40,739 nucleotides of DNA from an uncultured Eggerthellaceae bacterium (GCA_947650915.1 CANSWY010000014.1:1-40739); one strand, 5' to 3'; shown: positions 32,181 through 40,660, counted from the first letter of the stretch. The notes: generated by a model from the letters alone, not told the origin. Numbers and translations: made by a program.

Positions 32181-32335
32181 GGAAAACAGCCGTGCATATA
32201 TGAGGGGACTCTTGCGCGTGTGCGCGATGCCCGTTACCTTCTTTGCTGCTTCTGGTGTTCTTCGTGCTCCTCCATAGAGCTGGGTCTCGGCTTCGCTGCC
32301 CCGTCTGCCAATGTGCAGAGGAACGACCGCTCAAA

Positions 32336-32431
32336 ATGCGCAAAAGCGACGTCCCAAATTGCACATGGAAAAAGACCATGCGCACTGAAAGGCTTTTGCT
32401 ATGTGCAATTTGGAACGTCCCTTTTGCACAT
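32336..32431 (+). repeat. 96-bp palindromic element, copy G
   Basis: Left arm 32336-32368, loop 32369-32398, right arm 32399-32431. The left arm has decayed bases (TGCGCAAAAGCGACG), so pairing is poorer than in other copies. It begins 22 bases after the 3' end of the minus-strand tRNA and could serve as its terminator. Confidence 0.9.
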
Positions 32432-32453
32432 TTTGGGAGAGGGGTGAGAGGAA

Positions 32454-32529
32454 TGGTGCCCTCGACAGGAGTCGAACCTGCGACACCTTGCTCCGGAGGC
32501 AAGTGCTCTATCCACTGAGCTACGAGGGC
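32454..32529 (-). tRNA. tRNA-Arg (anticodon CCG), CCA encoded
   Basis: The minus strand folds as a cloverleaf. Acceptor GCCCTCG pairs with CGAGGGC; D-stem GCTC/GAGC; anticodon stem CTTGC/GCAAG with loop CTCCGGA, anticodon CCG; T-arm includes GGTTCGACTCC. Discriminator base A, then an encoded CCA (32454-32456). The anticodon decodes CGG. The rlmD-like gene on the other strand starts 80 bases away. Confidence 0.96.
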
Positions 32530-32609
32530 ACGTCGCGCTATCATGCACGAAGTCAGATTATACGCCAAGGGATGCGGTTTGCATCCCCGGAACTCCCAAG
32601 AGGCCCCTC

Positions 32610-33926
32610 ATGACGGAAACCCTCCAGATAGAGAAGATGAGCTACGGGCCCTGCGCCATCGCCCATGAGGCATCCGGGCGCACGGTGTTCGTGCAGGGCG
32701 CGGTGCCGGGAGACGTGGTGGAGGCGCGCATCGTCTCTGAACACAAGAGCTTCGCTGAGGCGCAGGTCATGCGCGTGGTGGAAGCCTCCGCTGACCGCAC
32801 CGCACCAGCCGATCCGGATCTCGTCACCAGTGTGGAGCCGTGGGCCATCCTGGCCTATCCGGCCCAGCTTGCCGCCAAGCGCGCGAACGTGGTGGATGCG
32901 CTCGCACGCAACGGGGGCATCCCGCGTGCGGACGCAGAGAAGCTGGTGGAAGAGGTGCGGCCCTCCAAGCGCACCTACGGGTACCGCAACAAGTTGGAGC
33001 TGACCGCATTCTCGGATGTCGCGGGCCGCTTCCAGCTGGGCTTTCGCGAACAGGGCACGGAGGAATGCTCGGCCGCGAAGAAGTGCTCCCTCGCCGTGCG
33101 TCCCATCGAACGGGCGCCGAAAGCGCTCACGGGCGCTCTCAGGTACATGGCAGGCGGCCAGGACCTGGGCATCTACCGCGTGGGCGTGCGCGCCAGCCTG
33201 CGCACGAAGAGCGTGGAAGTGGCCCTGTGGACCCCGCCCAGCGCGTTTCCGCGCGGGTTCGCCGCGAAGATGCTGGAAGAGGCCATCGGCGCCACGTCGG
33301 TGGTGCGCGTCATCGCTGACCCCGGGAGCAGCCGTCGCGTGAAGCGGGTGGAGGTGCTTTCCGGCAAGGGGTTCTGGCTGGAAGAGGCGTGCGGGCTTTC
33401 CTTCAGCGTGTCAGCGCCTTCGTTCTTCCAGGTGAACACCGCGCAGGCTGAAGCCTTGGTCAAGCTGGCGCTGGAGATGGCAGAGGTGGAAGAAGGGTCG
33501 TTCGTGGCCGATGTGTTCGCCGGGGCCGGGATGTTCTCGCTGCCGCTGGCAGAGGCAGGGGCCGATGTGGTGGCCATCGAGCTTTCCGGCAGCGCCGTGC
33601 GCGACCTTCGCCGCAACGCGGATGCGAACGGGCTGTTCGTGGATGCCGTCTGCGATGACGCTGTCCGGGCGTTGGACCAGCTGGAAGGAACGGACGTGGT
33701 GCTGGTGGACCCGCCGCGATCGGGGCTTGAGAAGCGCGTGCTGGAGGGCATCTGCCAGGCGGCGCCGGCGCGGGTGGTGTATGTGAGCTGCGATCCGCAG
33801 ACCATGGCGCGCGATGCGGCCCGCTTCGCGAACCAGGGGTATCGGCTTGTGCGCACTTGCCCAGTGGATCTGTTTCCCCAGACCTATCACGTGGAGACGG
33901 TGAATCTGTTCGTGCCCGTGCGATGA
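32610..33926 (+). CDS. RlmD/TrmA-family RNA m5U methyltransferase
   Basis: Uracil-C5 RNA methyltransferase with SAM, 438 residues. A TRAM domain (about 1-60) precedes a central region and the methyltransferase core: FVADVFAGAGMFSLPLAEAG (about 298-317), VDPPRSG (about 369-375), catalytic Cys394 in VSCDPQTMARD, and a base Glu near 429 in YHVETVNLF. The [4Fe-4S] cysteines of RlmD (CxxxxxCxxC before the core) are absent: that stretch reads VEPWAILAYPAQLAAKR; only KKCSL remains. Target (U1939, U747 or tRNA U54) cannot be decided. The start is ATG at 32610 with no obvious strong ribosome site. Confidence 0.9.
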   Translation: MTETLQIEKMSYGPCAIAHEASGRTVFVQGAVPGDVVEARIVSEHKSFAEAQVMRVVEASADRTAPADPDLVTSVEPWAILAYPAQLAAKRANVVDALARNGGIPRADAEKLVEEVRPSKRTYGYRNKLELTAFSDVAGRFQLGFREQGTEECSAAKKCSLAVRPIERAPKALTGALRYMAGGQDLGIYRVGVRASLRTKSVEVALWTPPSAFPRGFAAKMLEEAIGATSVVRVIADPGSSRRVKRVEVLSGKGFWLEEACGLSFSVSAPSFFQVNTAQAEALVKLALEMAEVEEGSFVADVFAGAGMFSLPLAEAGADVVAIELSGSAVRDLRRNADANGLFVDAVCDDAVRALDQLEGTDVVLVDPPRSGLEKRVLEGICQAAPARVVYVSCDPQTMARDAARFANQGYRLVRTCPVDLFPQTYHVETVNLFVPVR

Positions 33927-33947
33927 GGGCGGCGCAGGCGCGCATCT

Positions 33948-33955
33948 GCTAGAAT
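33948..33955 (+). promoter_or_regulatory. Extended -10 (TGCTAGAAT) for the cyclophilin gene
   Basis: The TGC-TAGAAT element begins just inside the upstream base (T33947); the start is about 54 bases downstream. No -35 box is visible. Confidence 0.4.
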
Positions 33956-34008
33956 CACGTGTTGCGTATGCACATGCGCAGCTGAAGAGCATAGAAAGGA
34001 CTGCTTCC

Positions 34009-34527
34009 ATGGCAGAATACACGCCGGAATACAAGCCGAACGGCAATGAGGTGGCCACCATCAAGACGTCCAAGGGCATCATCCGCGTGCAGCTGGCGGG
34101 CAACGACGCCCCTATCCACGTGGGCAACTTCGTGGAGCTGGCGGACAAGGGCTTCTATGATGGCCTGAAGTTCCATCGCTACGTGCCGGGCTTCGTCATC
34201 CAGGGCGGCTGTCCGAACACCCGTGACGCTTCTCCGGAGGACGTGGCAGCGGGCCGCGGGCGTTTCGGCACCGGCAATCCGGGCTATTCCATCCATGAGG
34301 AATACACCACCAACCCCAACAACAAGCATCTGGACGGCACGCTGGCCATGGCGCGCAGCCAGAACCCGAACTCCGCGGGCAGCCAGTTCTATTTCTGCCT
34401 GGGTGACCAGCCGTTTCTGGATGACGGCTACACCGTGTTCGGCCAGACCATCGAAGGGCTGGATGTCATCGGCGCGCTGCGTGCCGGGGACGTCATCGAA
34501 TCCGTCACCATCGAGAACGAGAACTGA
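34009..34527 (+). CDS. Cyclophilin-type peptidyl-prolyl isomerase
   Basis: 172-residue cytoplasmic PPIase. Core motifs: FHRYVPGFVIQGG (about 57-69) with the catalytic Arg, GTLAMARSQNPNSAGSQFYF (about 111-130) and FLDDGYTVFGQTIEGLDVI (about 138-156). No signal peptide. AAAGGA precedes the ATG. It is probably a folding assistant. The downstream TPR gene starts 41 bases after the stop. Confidence 0.94.
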   Translation: MAEYTPEYKPNGNEVATIKTSKGIIRVQLAGNDAPIHVGNFVELADKGFYDGLKFHRYVPGFVIQGGCPNTRDASPEDVAAGRGRFGTGNPGYSIHEEYTTNPNNKHLDGTLAMARSQNPNSAGSQFYFCLGDQPFLDDGYTVFGQTIEGLDVIGALRAGDVIESVTIENEN

Positions 34528-34568
34528 GCGGATGTCGCTCATCTGACCCCTCACACAGGACGCGAAGC

Positions 34569-35906
34569 GTGAACAAGAGCCTCTTCGATCAAGCCACCAT
34601 CCGGTACAACAACAAGGACTACCGCGGAGCCCTGCGCGGCTACACGGCGTGCCTGCAGGACACGTCCGCGCCGTTCCAGCTGGGAGAAGTGGGCCTGATC
34701 TACCACCGCATCGGCAATTGCCTGGTGAAGCTCAAGAATCCCACGGAGGCCATTCAGGCCTACGCGCAGGCGGCGTCAGATGCGGCTTACAGCGTGAAGG
34801 GCGCGCTGCAGAACAACATCGGCATGGCCTATGCGTCTTTGCGGGACTACAACAACGCGAAGGCGCATTTCCAGCATGCGGTGGAAGACCCTGATTACGA
34901 CACTCCCTACAAGGCCTACATGGGGCTGGGCAATGCCGAGCTGAAGCTGGGCAACACGGCCGAGGCGGGCGTGGCGTTCCGCGAAGCGGCGCTGGACGAG
35001 GGCAACCCAGATCCGGCGAAGGCGCTTTTGAACCTGGGCATCTGCTTCATGGCGCTGGACCGTCCGCAGGACGCCATCGCCAGCTATCAGAGCGCGCAGG
35101 AGTTCGACATGCAGCCGGACACGTCCCACCGCCTGCATGCATCCATGGGCCAGGCCTATGCGGCCAATGGCCAGATGCGCGAAGCGGTGGAAGCGTTCGA
35201 GGTGGCCATCGAAGACGGCACCTACCTCCTGTCCGATTCTGCCAGCGTTGATTACCAACGGGCTTTGAGCGCCGTGGCGCACATGGCGCCGGATGGCGCG
35301 GACGCGGACATGTCCGGGTTCGACGTCACGGCTGAGGGGGACTACTTCGGAGACGGGGAGGACCCGTTCTTCTACGATGAAGGCTATGAAGAGCAGGACC
35401 CGTCCCAGTACCCGGGCTTCGTGGGCGCCTATGGCGGCAACGATGACCGTTTCTTCGAAACTTCCGATGAAGAGCTGGAGGCGCTCTCCAAGAACCTGGC
35501 GAAGAAGGATCGCAAGCGCCGCAACATCGGGCTCAAGATCCTGGTGTTCTTCATCGTGCTCATCGTGCTGGCGCTGGGCGCGGCCATCTTCGGCTACACC
35601 CAAGGCTACGGTTGGCCCACCCAAGATGCCGTGGTGAAGCAACTGTTCGCAGATCCGCAGGGCGCTGGTGAGGGCGTCTTCATCGACACGCTTTCCGAAG
35701 AGAGCATCAAATCCATGTGCGCGCCGGTGGTCACGGACGGCAACGTCGCCATAGACGGCATGAACAAGTCCATGACCGATTCCGTCGTGTATGCCACCGC
35801 CACCACGCCGGAGGGTGGCTCTCTCACGTATAGAATCAACATGGTCAGGGATCTGATCGGGTGGAAGGTTTCGTCCATCGAACTCTACTTCCCCAGCATG
35901 TCCTGA
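34569..35906 (+). CDS. TPR-repeat membrane protein
   Basis: 445 residues from GTG at 34569 (AGGA upstream). Residues 1-235 hold about five tetratricopeptide repeats (for example IYHRIGNCLVKLKNPTEAIQ and YKAYMGLGNAELKLGNTAEA). An acidic linker (about 240-300) leads to one membrane helix (about 320-342) and a C-terminal extracytoplasmic domain with the DUF4878-like pattern VVKQLFADPQGAGEGVF. TPR inside, sensor or binding domain outside is a common layout. Function unknown. Confidence 0.85.
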   Translation: MNKSLFDQATIRYNNKDYRGALRGYTACLQDTSAPFQLGEVGLIYHRIGNCLVKLKNPTEAIQAYAQAASDAAYSVKGALQNNIGMAYASLRDYNNAKAHFQHAVEDPDYDTPYKAYMGLGNAELKLGNTAEAGVAFREAALDEGNPDPAKALLNLGICFMALDRPQDAIASYQSAQEFDMQPDTSHRLHASMGQAYAANGQMREAVEAFEVAIEDGTYLLSDSASVDYQRALSAVAHMAPDGADADMSGFDVTAEGDYFGDGEDPFFYDEGYEEQDPSQYPGFVGAYGGNDDRFFETSDEELEALSKNLAKKDRKRRNIGLKILVFFIVLIVLALGAAIFGYTQGYGWPTQDAVVKQLFADPQGAGEGVFIDTLSEESIKSMCAPVVTDGNVAIDGMNKSMTDSVVYATATTPEGGSLTYRINMVRDLIGWKVSSIELYFPSMS

Positions 35907-35951
35907 CCTGATTCCATTGGAACCGAACGGATCGACAAGAAGGAGCGAGCG

Positions 35952-36356
35952 ATGGCAGTCCAGAAGACGTACACCATGATCAAGCCGGACGGCGTCCGCA
36001 ACGGCCACATCGGAGAGATCGTGAACCGTTTCGAGCGCGCGGGCCTCAAGGTGGAGCGCATGGAGCTTGGCAACGTCACCGCCGAACAGGCGCGGGAGAA
36101 CTACAAGGAGCACGAAGGCAAGCCCTTCTATGACGGGCTGATCGAATACATCACGTCCGGTCCGGTGGTCAAGATGGTCATCTCCGGCGAAGGTGCGGTG
36201 GCCAAGTGCCGCTCCCTCATGGGCGCCACGAACCCGGCTGAGGCTGCACCGGGCACCATCCGCGGGGATTTCGGCCTCATCATGGATGAGAACGTGATCC
36301 ACGGTTCTGATTCTCCGGAATCCGCCGAACGGGAGATTGCCATCTTCTTCGGCTAG
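35952..36356 (+). CDS. ndk: Nucleoside diphosphate kinase
   Basis: Balances NTP pools by transferring phosphate from NTPs to NDPs through a phospho-His. 134 residues. TYTMIKPDGV (6-15) is the start signature and the active His117 lies in ENVIHGSDSPESAEREI. AAGGAGCGAGCG precedes the ATG. The hydrogenase operon starts 42 bases after the stop, so read-through is possible. Confidence 0.97.
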   Translation: MAVQKTYTMIKPDGVRNGHIGEIVNRFERAGLKVERMELGNVTAEQARENYKEHEGKPFYDGLIEYITSGPVVKMVISGEGAVAKCRSLMGATNPAEAAPGTIRGDFGLIMDENVIHGSDSPESAEREIAIFFG

Positions 36357-36398
36357 GAAGCCTGCGAGCATTCCGGCATTCCGCACAGAGGAGGCCCT

Positions 36399-37433
36399 AT
36401 GCTGTACCGCGTGATGGATGCATCAGAGCTGCCCAGGCTCATCGACGCGTTCATGGAAAAGTACGAAGTGGTTGCGCCCGTCAAGAGCGGGCGCAGTTTT
36501 GCGTTCGAACCCGTATCCTCGTTCGATGAGATTGTGCTGGATTACCCCACCACGCTCACCTCTCTCAAGAAGTACATCCTGCCTCCGCGCGAGACGTTGT
36601 TCGAATTCAACGTGGAAGATGCGGACGTGACGGACTACACCCTTCGGATCCGTCCGCGCGTGCTGTTCGGCGCGCACGCGTGCGACATCAACGCGCTGAA
36701 CAACCTTGACCTGGTGTTCGAGGATGCGCGCTACCCTGATCCGTATTACGAGGCGCACCGGGCGGCCACCATGGTGGTGGGCATCAACTGTTCGCCCGCA
36801 GGAAGCTGTTTCTGCCACCTTTTGGATGCGGATGAGGTGCGCAGCGGCTATGACCTGTTCTTGCAGGATCTGGGCGGCCGGTACCTGGTGTCCATCGGCA
36901 GCGTGGAAGCGGCGAACATCCTGGAAGCGGCTTGTGATCTGCGGGAGGCCACGGATGAGGACCGGCGCGAATTCCGCCGCCTCACGCGCGAGCGCCAAGA
37001 GGCGTTCTCCAACGACATCCCGGACATCCAAGAGATCCCCATGCTGATGGACGCGTTCCACAAGGACGCGTTCTGGGCCGAGCTGGGGGAGCGTTGCCTT
37101 TCCTGCACGGCGTGCTCCGCCGTCTGCCCTACGTGTTACTGCTTCGACATAGCCGACGTGCTGGATCCTGATGGCAAGACCGGGCGGCGCGAGCGCATTC
37201 TGGATGCGTGCACGTCCCCGCAGTTCGCGCTGGTGACCGGCGGCCACAACTTCCGCGAAACGGCGCGCGACCGCGTGCGGCACCGGATGTACCACAAGCT
37301 GAACGGTTTCAACTCCAAGCATGGGCGCTATCTCTGCGTGGGGTGCGGAAGGTGCGTGCGCGCGTGCAAGGCGGACATCTCGCCCATCGAAGTGCTGCGC
37401 TTCTTCGAGAGGAAGGGGGCCGAGGATGCCTGA
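36399..37433 (+). CDS. hyhB: Group 3b [NiFe] hydrogenase beta subunit, ferredoxin-like
   Basis: Electron-transfer subunit of the NADP-linked bifunctional hydrogenase (sulfhydrogenase type). 344 residues with two [4Fe-4S] sites: CxxCxxCxxxCP at C233, C236, C239, C243, and CxxCxxCxxxC at C313, C316, C319, C323. The N-terminal domain has HACDINALNNLD (about 91-102) and NCSPAGSCFCHLL (about 128-140) as in the HyhB/AsrA family. AGAGGAGG lies 5 bases before the ATG. It overlaps hyhG by 8 bases and is the first gene of hyhBGSL. Confidence 0.93.
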   Translation: MLYRVMDASELPRLIDAFMEKYEVVAPVKSGRSFAFEPVSSFDEIVLDYPTTLTSLKKYILPPRETLFEFNVEDADVTDYTLRIRPRVLFGAHACDINALNNLDLVFEDARYPDPYYEAHRAATMVVGINCSPAGSCFCHLLDADEVRSGYDLFLQDLGGRYLVSIGSVEAANILEAACDLREATDEDRREFRRLTRERQEAFSNDIPDIQEIPMLMDAFHKDAFWAELGERCLSCTACSAVCPTCYCFDIADVLDPDGKTGRRERILDACTSPQFALVTGGHNFRETARDRVRHRMYHKLNGFNSKHGRYLCVGCGRCVRACKADISPIEVLRFFERKGAEDA

Positions 37434-38328
37434 TGCCCAGACCGTCCATGTAGCAGGCCTGGCCGACAGCGCGCAGGTGCAAGCGGGCAACGCGCTCATG
37501 ATGGCGAACCCGTACCGGCCGTGGCCTGCACGCATCACGTCCATCACGCGCCTCACGGCAACGGAGAAGCTCTTCGAATTCCGGCTGGTGGATGAGCGCA
37601 TCAGGGAAGCGTTCCATCACGAGCCGGGACAATTCGTGGAGGTGTCCATCTTCGGCGTGGGGGAGGCTCCCATCTCCATTTCCGGGTCACCCACCAAGAG
37701 CGGGTTCATTGAATTGTGCGTGCGCCGTGCGGGGGAATTCACCCAGCGGCTGCATGAGATGCAGTGCGGTGACATCGTGGGCATCCGCGGGCCGTATGGG
37801 CGGCCGTTCCCCTATGAGGACATGAAAGGCCATGACATCCTGTTGGTGGCGGGAGGATTGGGCATCGCGCCCCTGCGGTCGCTGATCAACAACATCCATG
37901 ACGAGCGCTCCGAATTCGGCAACGTCACCATCATCTATGGTTCGCGCAACCCCTCTGAGGTGATGTTCCGGGATCAGTTCGAGATGTGGCGCCATCGCAA
38001 GGACTTCAATCTGATCCTCACGGTGGATGAGCCGGATGATACCTGGGATGGAGAAGTAGGCCTGGTCACGGCCCCCTTCGCGGGGCTTGAGGTGGACGCG
38101 GGCAACACGTACGGTGCCGTCTGCGGGCCTCCGGTGATGTACCGGTTCGTGGTGGAGGAGATGCGCAAGAAGGGCATCTCCTATGATCATATCTACATGA
38201 GCTTCGAACGCCATATGAAGTGCGGCATGGGCAAGTGCGGCCACTGCCAGATAGGGCATCAATACTGCTGCATCGACGGCCCGGTGTTCAACTACTGGGA
38301 AGCCAAGAATATCCAAGGAAGCATGTGA
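37426..38328 (+). CDS. hyhG: Group 3b [NiFe] hydrogenase gamma subunit, FAD/NAD(P)-binding
   Basis: 300 residues from the ATG at 37426, which overlaps hyhB by 8 bases (the frame is open further upstream, but there it is a shadow of hyhB). Ferredoxin-NADP reductase fold: FAD-binding GQFVEVSIFG and SISGSPTKSG; NAD(P)-binding LLVAGGLGIAPLRSLI (about 139-154) and AVCGPPVMYRF. The C-terminal [2Fe-2S] site is CGMGKCGHCQIGHQYCCIDGP. It passes electrons between NADP(H) and the Fe-S chain. Confidence 0.94.
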   Translation: MPDAQTVHVAGLADSAQVQAGNALMMANPYRPWPARITSITRLTATEKLFEFRLVDERIREAFHHEPGQFVEVSIFGVGEAPISISGSPTKSGFIELCVRRAGEFTQRLHEMQCGDIVGIRGPYGRPFPYEDMKGHDILLVAGGLGIAPLRSLINNIHDERSEFGNVTIIYGSRNPSEVMFRDQFEMWRHRKDFNLILTVDEPDDTWDGEVGLVTAPFAGLEVDAGNTYGAVCGPPVMYRFVVEEMRKKGISYDHIYMSFERHMKCGMGKCGHCQIGHQYCCIDGPVFNYWEAKNIQGSM

Positions 38329-38329
38329 T

Positions 38330-38491
38330 ATGGGGGAGCTTCCACAGCACGCGCATTTGGCGCTCCAAGTGCTTCTTCCTCACAGCGCGAAGGCTGTTCG
38401 GGCGCGCTTTCACGCCAACTGCACGCACTGTGAAAGCTCTTTCTGTGACGTTTTAAAACCCTTGTTTAGGAGGGGTGATGAGCGGAACTGA
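38330..38491 (+). CDS. Possible 53-residue ORF between hyhG and hyhS
   Basis: ATG two bases after the hyhG stop, with AAGGAAG upstream, then 53 codons to a TGA inside hyhS (14-base overlap). It encodes Leu/His-rich sequence with C31, C34 and C39 in NCTHCESSFC. Third-position GC looks lower than in the neighbours, and the region also holds a dyad, so this may be a non-coding leader rather than a gene. I know of no counterpart in described hyh operons. Confidence 0.3.
   Translation: MGELPQHAHLALQVLLPHSAKAVRARFHANCTHCESSFCDVLKPLFRRGDERN
38406..38437. promoter_or_regulatory. Dyad GCTTTCAC-N16-GTGAAAGC upstream of hyhS
   Basis: Perfect 8-bp inverted repeat 41 bases before the hyhS start, followed by a TCTTTC stretch. 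A competing pair AGCGCG (38384-38389) / CGCGCT (38403-38408) shares bases with its left arm, so two mutually exclusive hairpins are possible. It could be an operator, an attenuator or an mRNA processing site setting the subunit ratio. Confidence 0.45.
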
Positions 38492-39245
38492 TGAAACTCC
38501 TAAAGTGGTGTTCGTTGGGTTGGCCAGTTGTTTCGGGTGCCAGATCAACATCACCAATGTGGAGAAGCATCTCATGGACGTGCTGGGGCAGGTGGATATG
38601 CGCTACTGGCAGCTCACGTCCTCTGATCCCATGCCGGATTCTTTCGACGTGGCGGTCATCGAAGGGGCGGTGACCACCGAAGAGGCGAAGCGCACCGTGC
38701 GCGCTTTGCGCGAAGGGGCGGATGCGGTCATCACCATCGGGGCCTGTGCGGCCACTTCTGGGATTCCCGGCATGTCCACCGAAGACCACGCGGCTGACTT
38801 GGCGGCGGTCTACGGGGAACAGGTGCCTGATGCGGCGGGCGCGGGCGCCATCGCGCCGTGCGCGGTGAAGGACGTCATCGAAGTGGATTTCGAAGTGCCG
38901 TGCTGCCCCATCGATCCTTACGACTTCGTGGAGGTCTTGCAGCATGCGCTGTACGGCTCCAACATCTATCGGCGCTCTTCCACCCTGTGCGGTGAATGCA
39001 AGAACAACGAGCGCGGCTGCTTCTATGGGCGCGAAACGCTCTGTCTGGGGCTGGTCACGCGGTCGGGCTGCGGGGCGCGGTGCCCGAACCTGGGCCGCCC
39101 GTGCAACGGTTGTGCGGGGCTTTCCCCGGATGCGAACGTGCCGCAGGCGCGGCGCGTGGCTGAGCGCGCGGGCGTGGGGGCGGAGGCGCTGGGCAGGGCG
39201 CTGCGGATGTTCAACCAGCGTCCGTGCGCAGATGAGGAGGCGTGA
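38478..39245 (+). CDS. hyhS: Group 3b [NiFe] hydrogenase small (delta) subunit
   Basis: 255 residues from the ATG at 38478, with AGGAGG (38468-38473) 4 bases upstream; a GTG at 38475 is too close to that site. Fe-S ligands for the proximal and medial clusters: LASCFGCQ (C18, C21), GACAATSGIPG (about 94-104), PCCPIDPYDF, and LCGECKNNERGCFYG, SGCGARCPNLGRPCNGC. There is no Tat signal, so the enzyme is cytoplasmic. Separated from hyhG by 149 bases holding a dyad and a possible small ORF, unusual for this operon. Confidence 0.95.
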   Translation: MSGTDETPKVVFVGLASCFGCQINITNVEKHLMDVLGQVDMRYWQLTSSDPMPDSFDVAVIEGAVTTEEAKRTVRALREGADAVITIGACAATSGIPGMSTEDHAADLAAVYGEQVPDAAGAGAIAPCAVKDVIEVDFEVPCCPIDPYDFVEVLQHALYGSNIYRRSSTLCGECKNNERGCFYGRETLCLGLVTRSGCGARCPNLGRPCNGCAGLSPDANVPQARRVAERAGVGAEALGRALRMFNQRPCADEEA

Positions 39246-39248
39246 CCC

Positions 39249-40538
39249 ATGGCTTCTAAGAGCATCAACGTGGAACACCTGGCGCGCATCGAAGGCCATG
39301 GCGACATCCATCTGGAGATAGAGGACGGCGCGGTCACCCGGTGCGAATTCGCAGTGACCGAACCGGCGCGCCTGTTCGAGTCCATGGTGCGCGGCCGCCC
39401 GTTCCAGGAAGCGCCCTACATCGCCTCGCGGGTGTGCGGCATCTGCTCGGCCAGCCATACGCTGACGGACATCCTGGCCATCGAGCGCATCTTCGGCGTG
39501 GAGGTGGCGGAGCGCACGCGCGCCATCCGGGAGCTTTTGATCTACGGCTCCTTCCTGCAGAACCACGCCACGCATCTGTTCGTGTTCGCGGCCCCTGATT
39601 TCCTGGGGCACAAGAGCGTGTTCCCGCTCAAAGACGCGGATCCCGCCCTGTTCGACCAGGCGCTTGCGCTGAAGGGGCTGGGAAACCAGCTGTGCACGCA
39701 GGTGGGCGGCCGGTCCATCCATCCCATCACGGCGGTGGTGGGTGGCTTCACGTCCGAGCTTTCCGCCGATGAGTACCGTGCGCTGGCGGACCAGCTGGAT
39801 GCCATGGTGGATTTCGCGCTGGCCAGCGTGGATCTGTTCAACGGGTTCGAAGCCACTGACTTGCAGACACAGGGCGACATGCTGGCCATGGTGGAGGAGG
39901 GCGCCTACCCCGTCATCGGATCGGATGAGGCGCTCTTCGTGCGTGAGGGCATCCGCTTCTCCGCTCAGGACTATCGGGACCACGTGGAAGAATACGCCGT
40001 GGGGCATTCGGCGGCATTCCTGGCGAAGGAGCGCGCGAACGGCCGTCCGTACATGGCGTGCGCTCTGGCGCGCGTGAATGCTTCTTGGGGCAACCTCACG
40101 GAGCAGGCGCGGTTCGCCGCTGCGAAGGCAGGCCTCAGGCCGCCGGAGTCCAACCCGTTCGCGAACAACGTGGCGCAGGCCGTTGAAGTGGTGGATGCGC
40201 TGGTGCGGTGCGCGGCCACGTGCCATGGGTTGGCCGAGGGCGCGTTCGAGGGCTCCAGCGAACCGGTGCCGTTCCAGGTGCGAGCCGGCCGCGGCGTGGG
40301 CTTCACGGAGGCGCCGCGCGGCGCTCTGTTCCATGAGCTGGAACTGGATGATGAGGGCCGGGTGGTGCGCGCGAACATCATCACGCCCACGTCCCAGAAC
40401 ATCGCGAACATCGAAGCGGACATGCGCGCATTGGCGCAGATGCTGGCGGATGAGGGCCGCAGCGCGGAGGACATCCAGCTGGAAGTGGAGAAACTGGTGC
40501 GCGCCTACGATCCCTGTCTGTCCTGCAGCGTTCACTGA
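39249..40538 (+). CDS. hyhL: Group 3b [NiFe] hydrogenase large (alpha) subunit, no C-terminal extension
   Basis: Catalytic subunit, 429 residues. N-terminal nickel ligands in RVCGICSASH (C63, C66) and C-terminal ligands in DPCLSCSVH (C423, C426) form the [NiFe] site. The gene ends directly after His429: there is no C-terminal peptide of the kind that maturation endopeptidases usually remove. The RIEGHGDIHLEI opening is typical. The ATG follows hyhS by 3 bases with GAGGAGG upstream. The enzyme would oxidise or evolve H2 with NADP(H). No maturation genes (hyp) are in the window. A palindromic element starts 27 bases after the stop. Confidence 0.96.
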   Translation: MASKSINVEHLARIEGHGDIHLEIEDGAVTRCEFAVTEPARLFESMVRGRPFQEAPYIASRVCGICSASHTLTDILAIERIFGVEVAERTRAIRELLIYGSFLQNHATHLFVFAAPDFLGHKSVFPLKDADPALFDQALALKGLGNQLCTQVGGRSIHPITAVVGGFTSELSADEYRALADQLDAMVDFALASVDLFNGFEATDLQTQGDMLAMVEEGAYPVIGSDEALFVREGIRFSAQDYRDHVEEYAVGHSAAFLAKERANGRPYMACALARVNASWGNLTEQARFAAAKAGLRPPESNPFANNVAQAVEVVDALVRCAATCHGLAEGAFEGSSEPVPFQVRAGRGVGFTEAPRGALFHELELDDEGRVVRANIITPTSQNIANIEADMRALAQMLADEGRSAEDIQLEVEKLVRAYDPCLSCSVH

Positions 40539-40565
40539 TCATCCCAGCCGTGAAGAGGGAGCGAC

Positions 40566-40660
40566 ATGTGCAGAAGGGGCGTTCCAAATTGCACATAGCA
40601 AAGAGCATGGGCACAGGAAGGCTCATCCTATGTGCGATTTGGGACGTCCCTTCTGCACAT
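40566..40660 (+). repeat. 95-bp palindromic element, copy H
   Basis: Left arm 40566-40598, 29-base loop 40599-40627, right arm 40628-40660. It carries the same paired change as copy D (TGTGCAGAAGGG / CCCTTCTGCACA). It lies 27 bases after hyhL. A perfect 12-bp palindrome (CCTTCTAGAAGG) follows at 40670-40681. No gene is seen in the last 79 bases. Confidence 0.92.

Larger units (their letters stand above)
31989..32453. other. Gene-free region: terminator and two palindromic elements
   Basis: Besides the terminator it holds copies F and G. Between them (32181-32335) I see no gene and no strong structure; ATGTGCAGAGGAACGAC at about 32311 resembles a decayed left arm. Confidence 0.7.

Noticed and set aside
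36399-40538. Sulfite reductase (Asr) operon
   Set aside because: The first two subunits resemble AsrA/AsrB, but they are followed by a [NiFe] small and large subunit with RVCGIC and DPCLSC motifs, so this is a group 3b hydrogenase.
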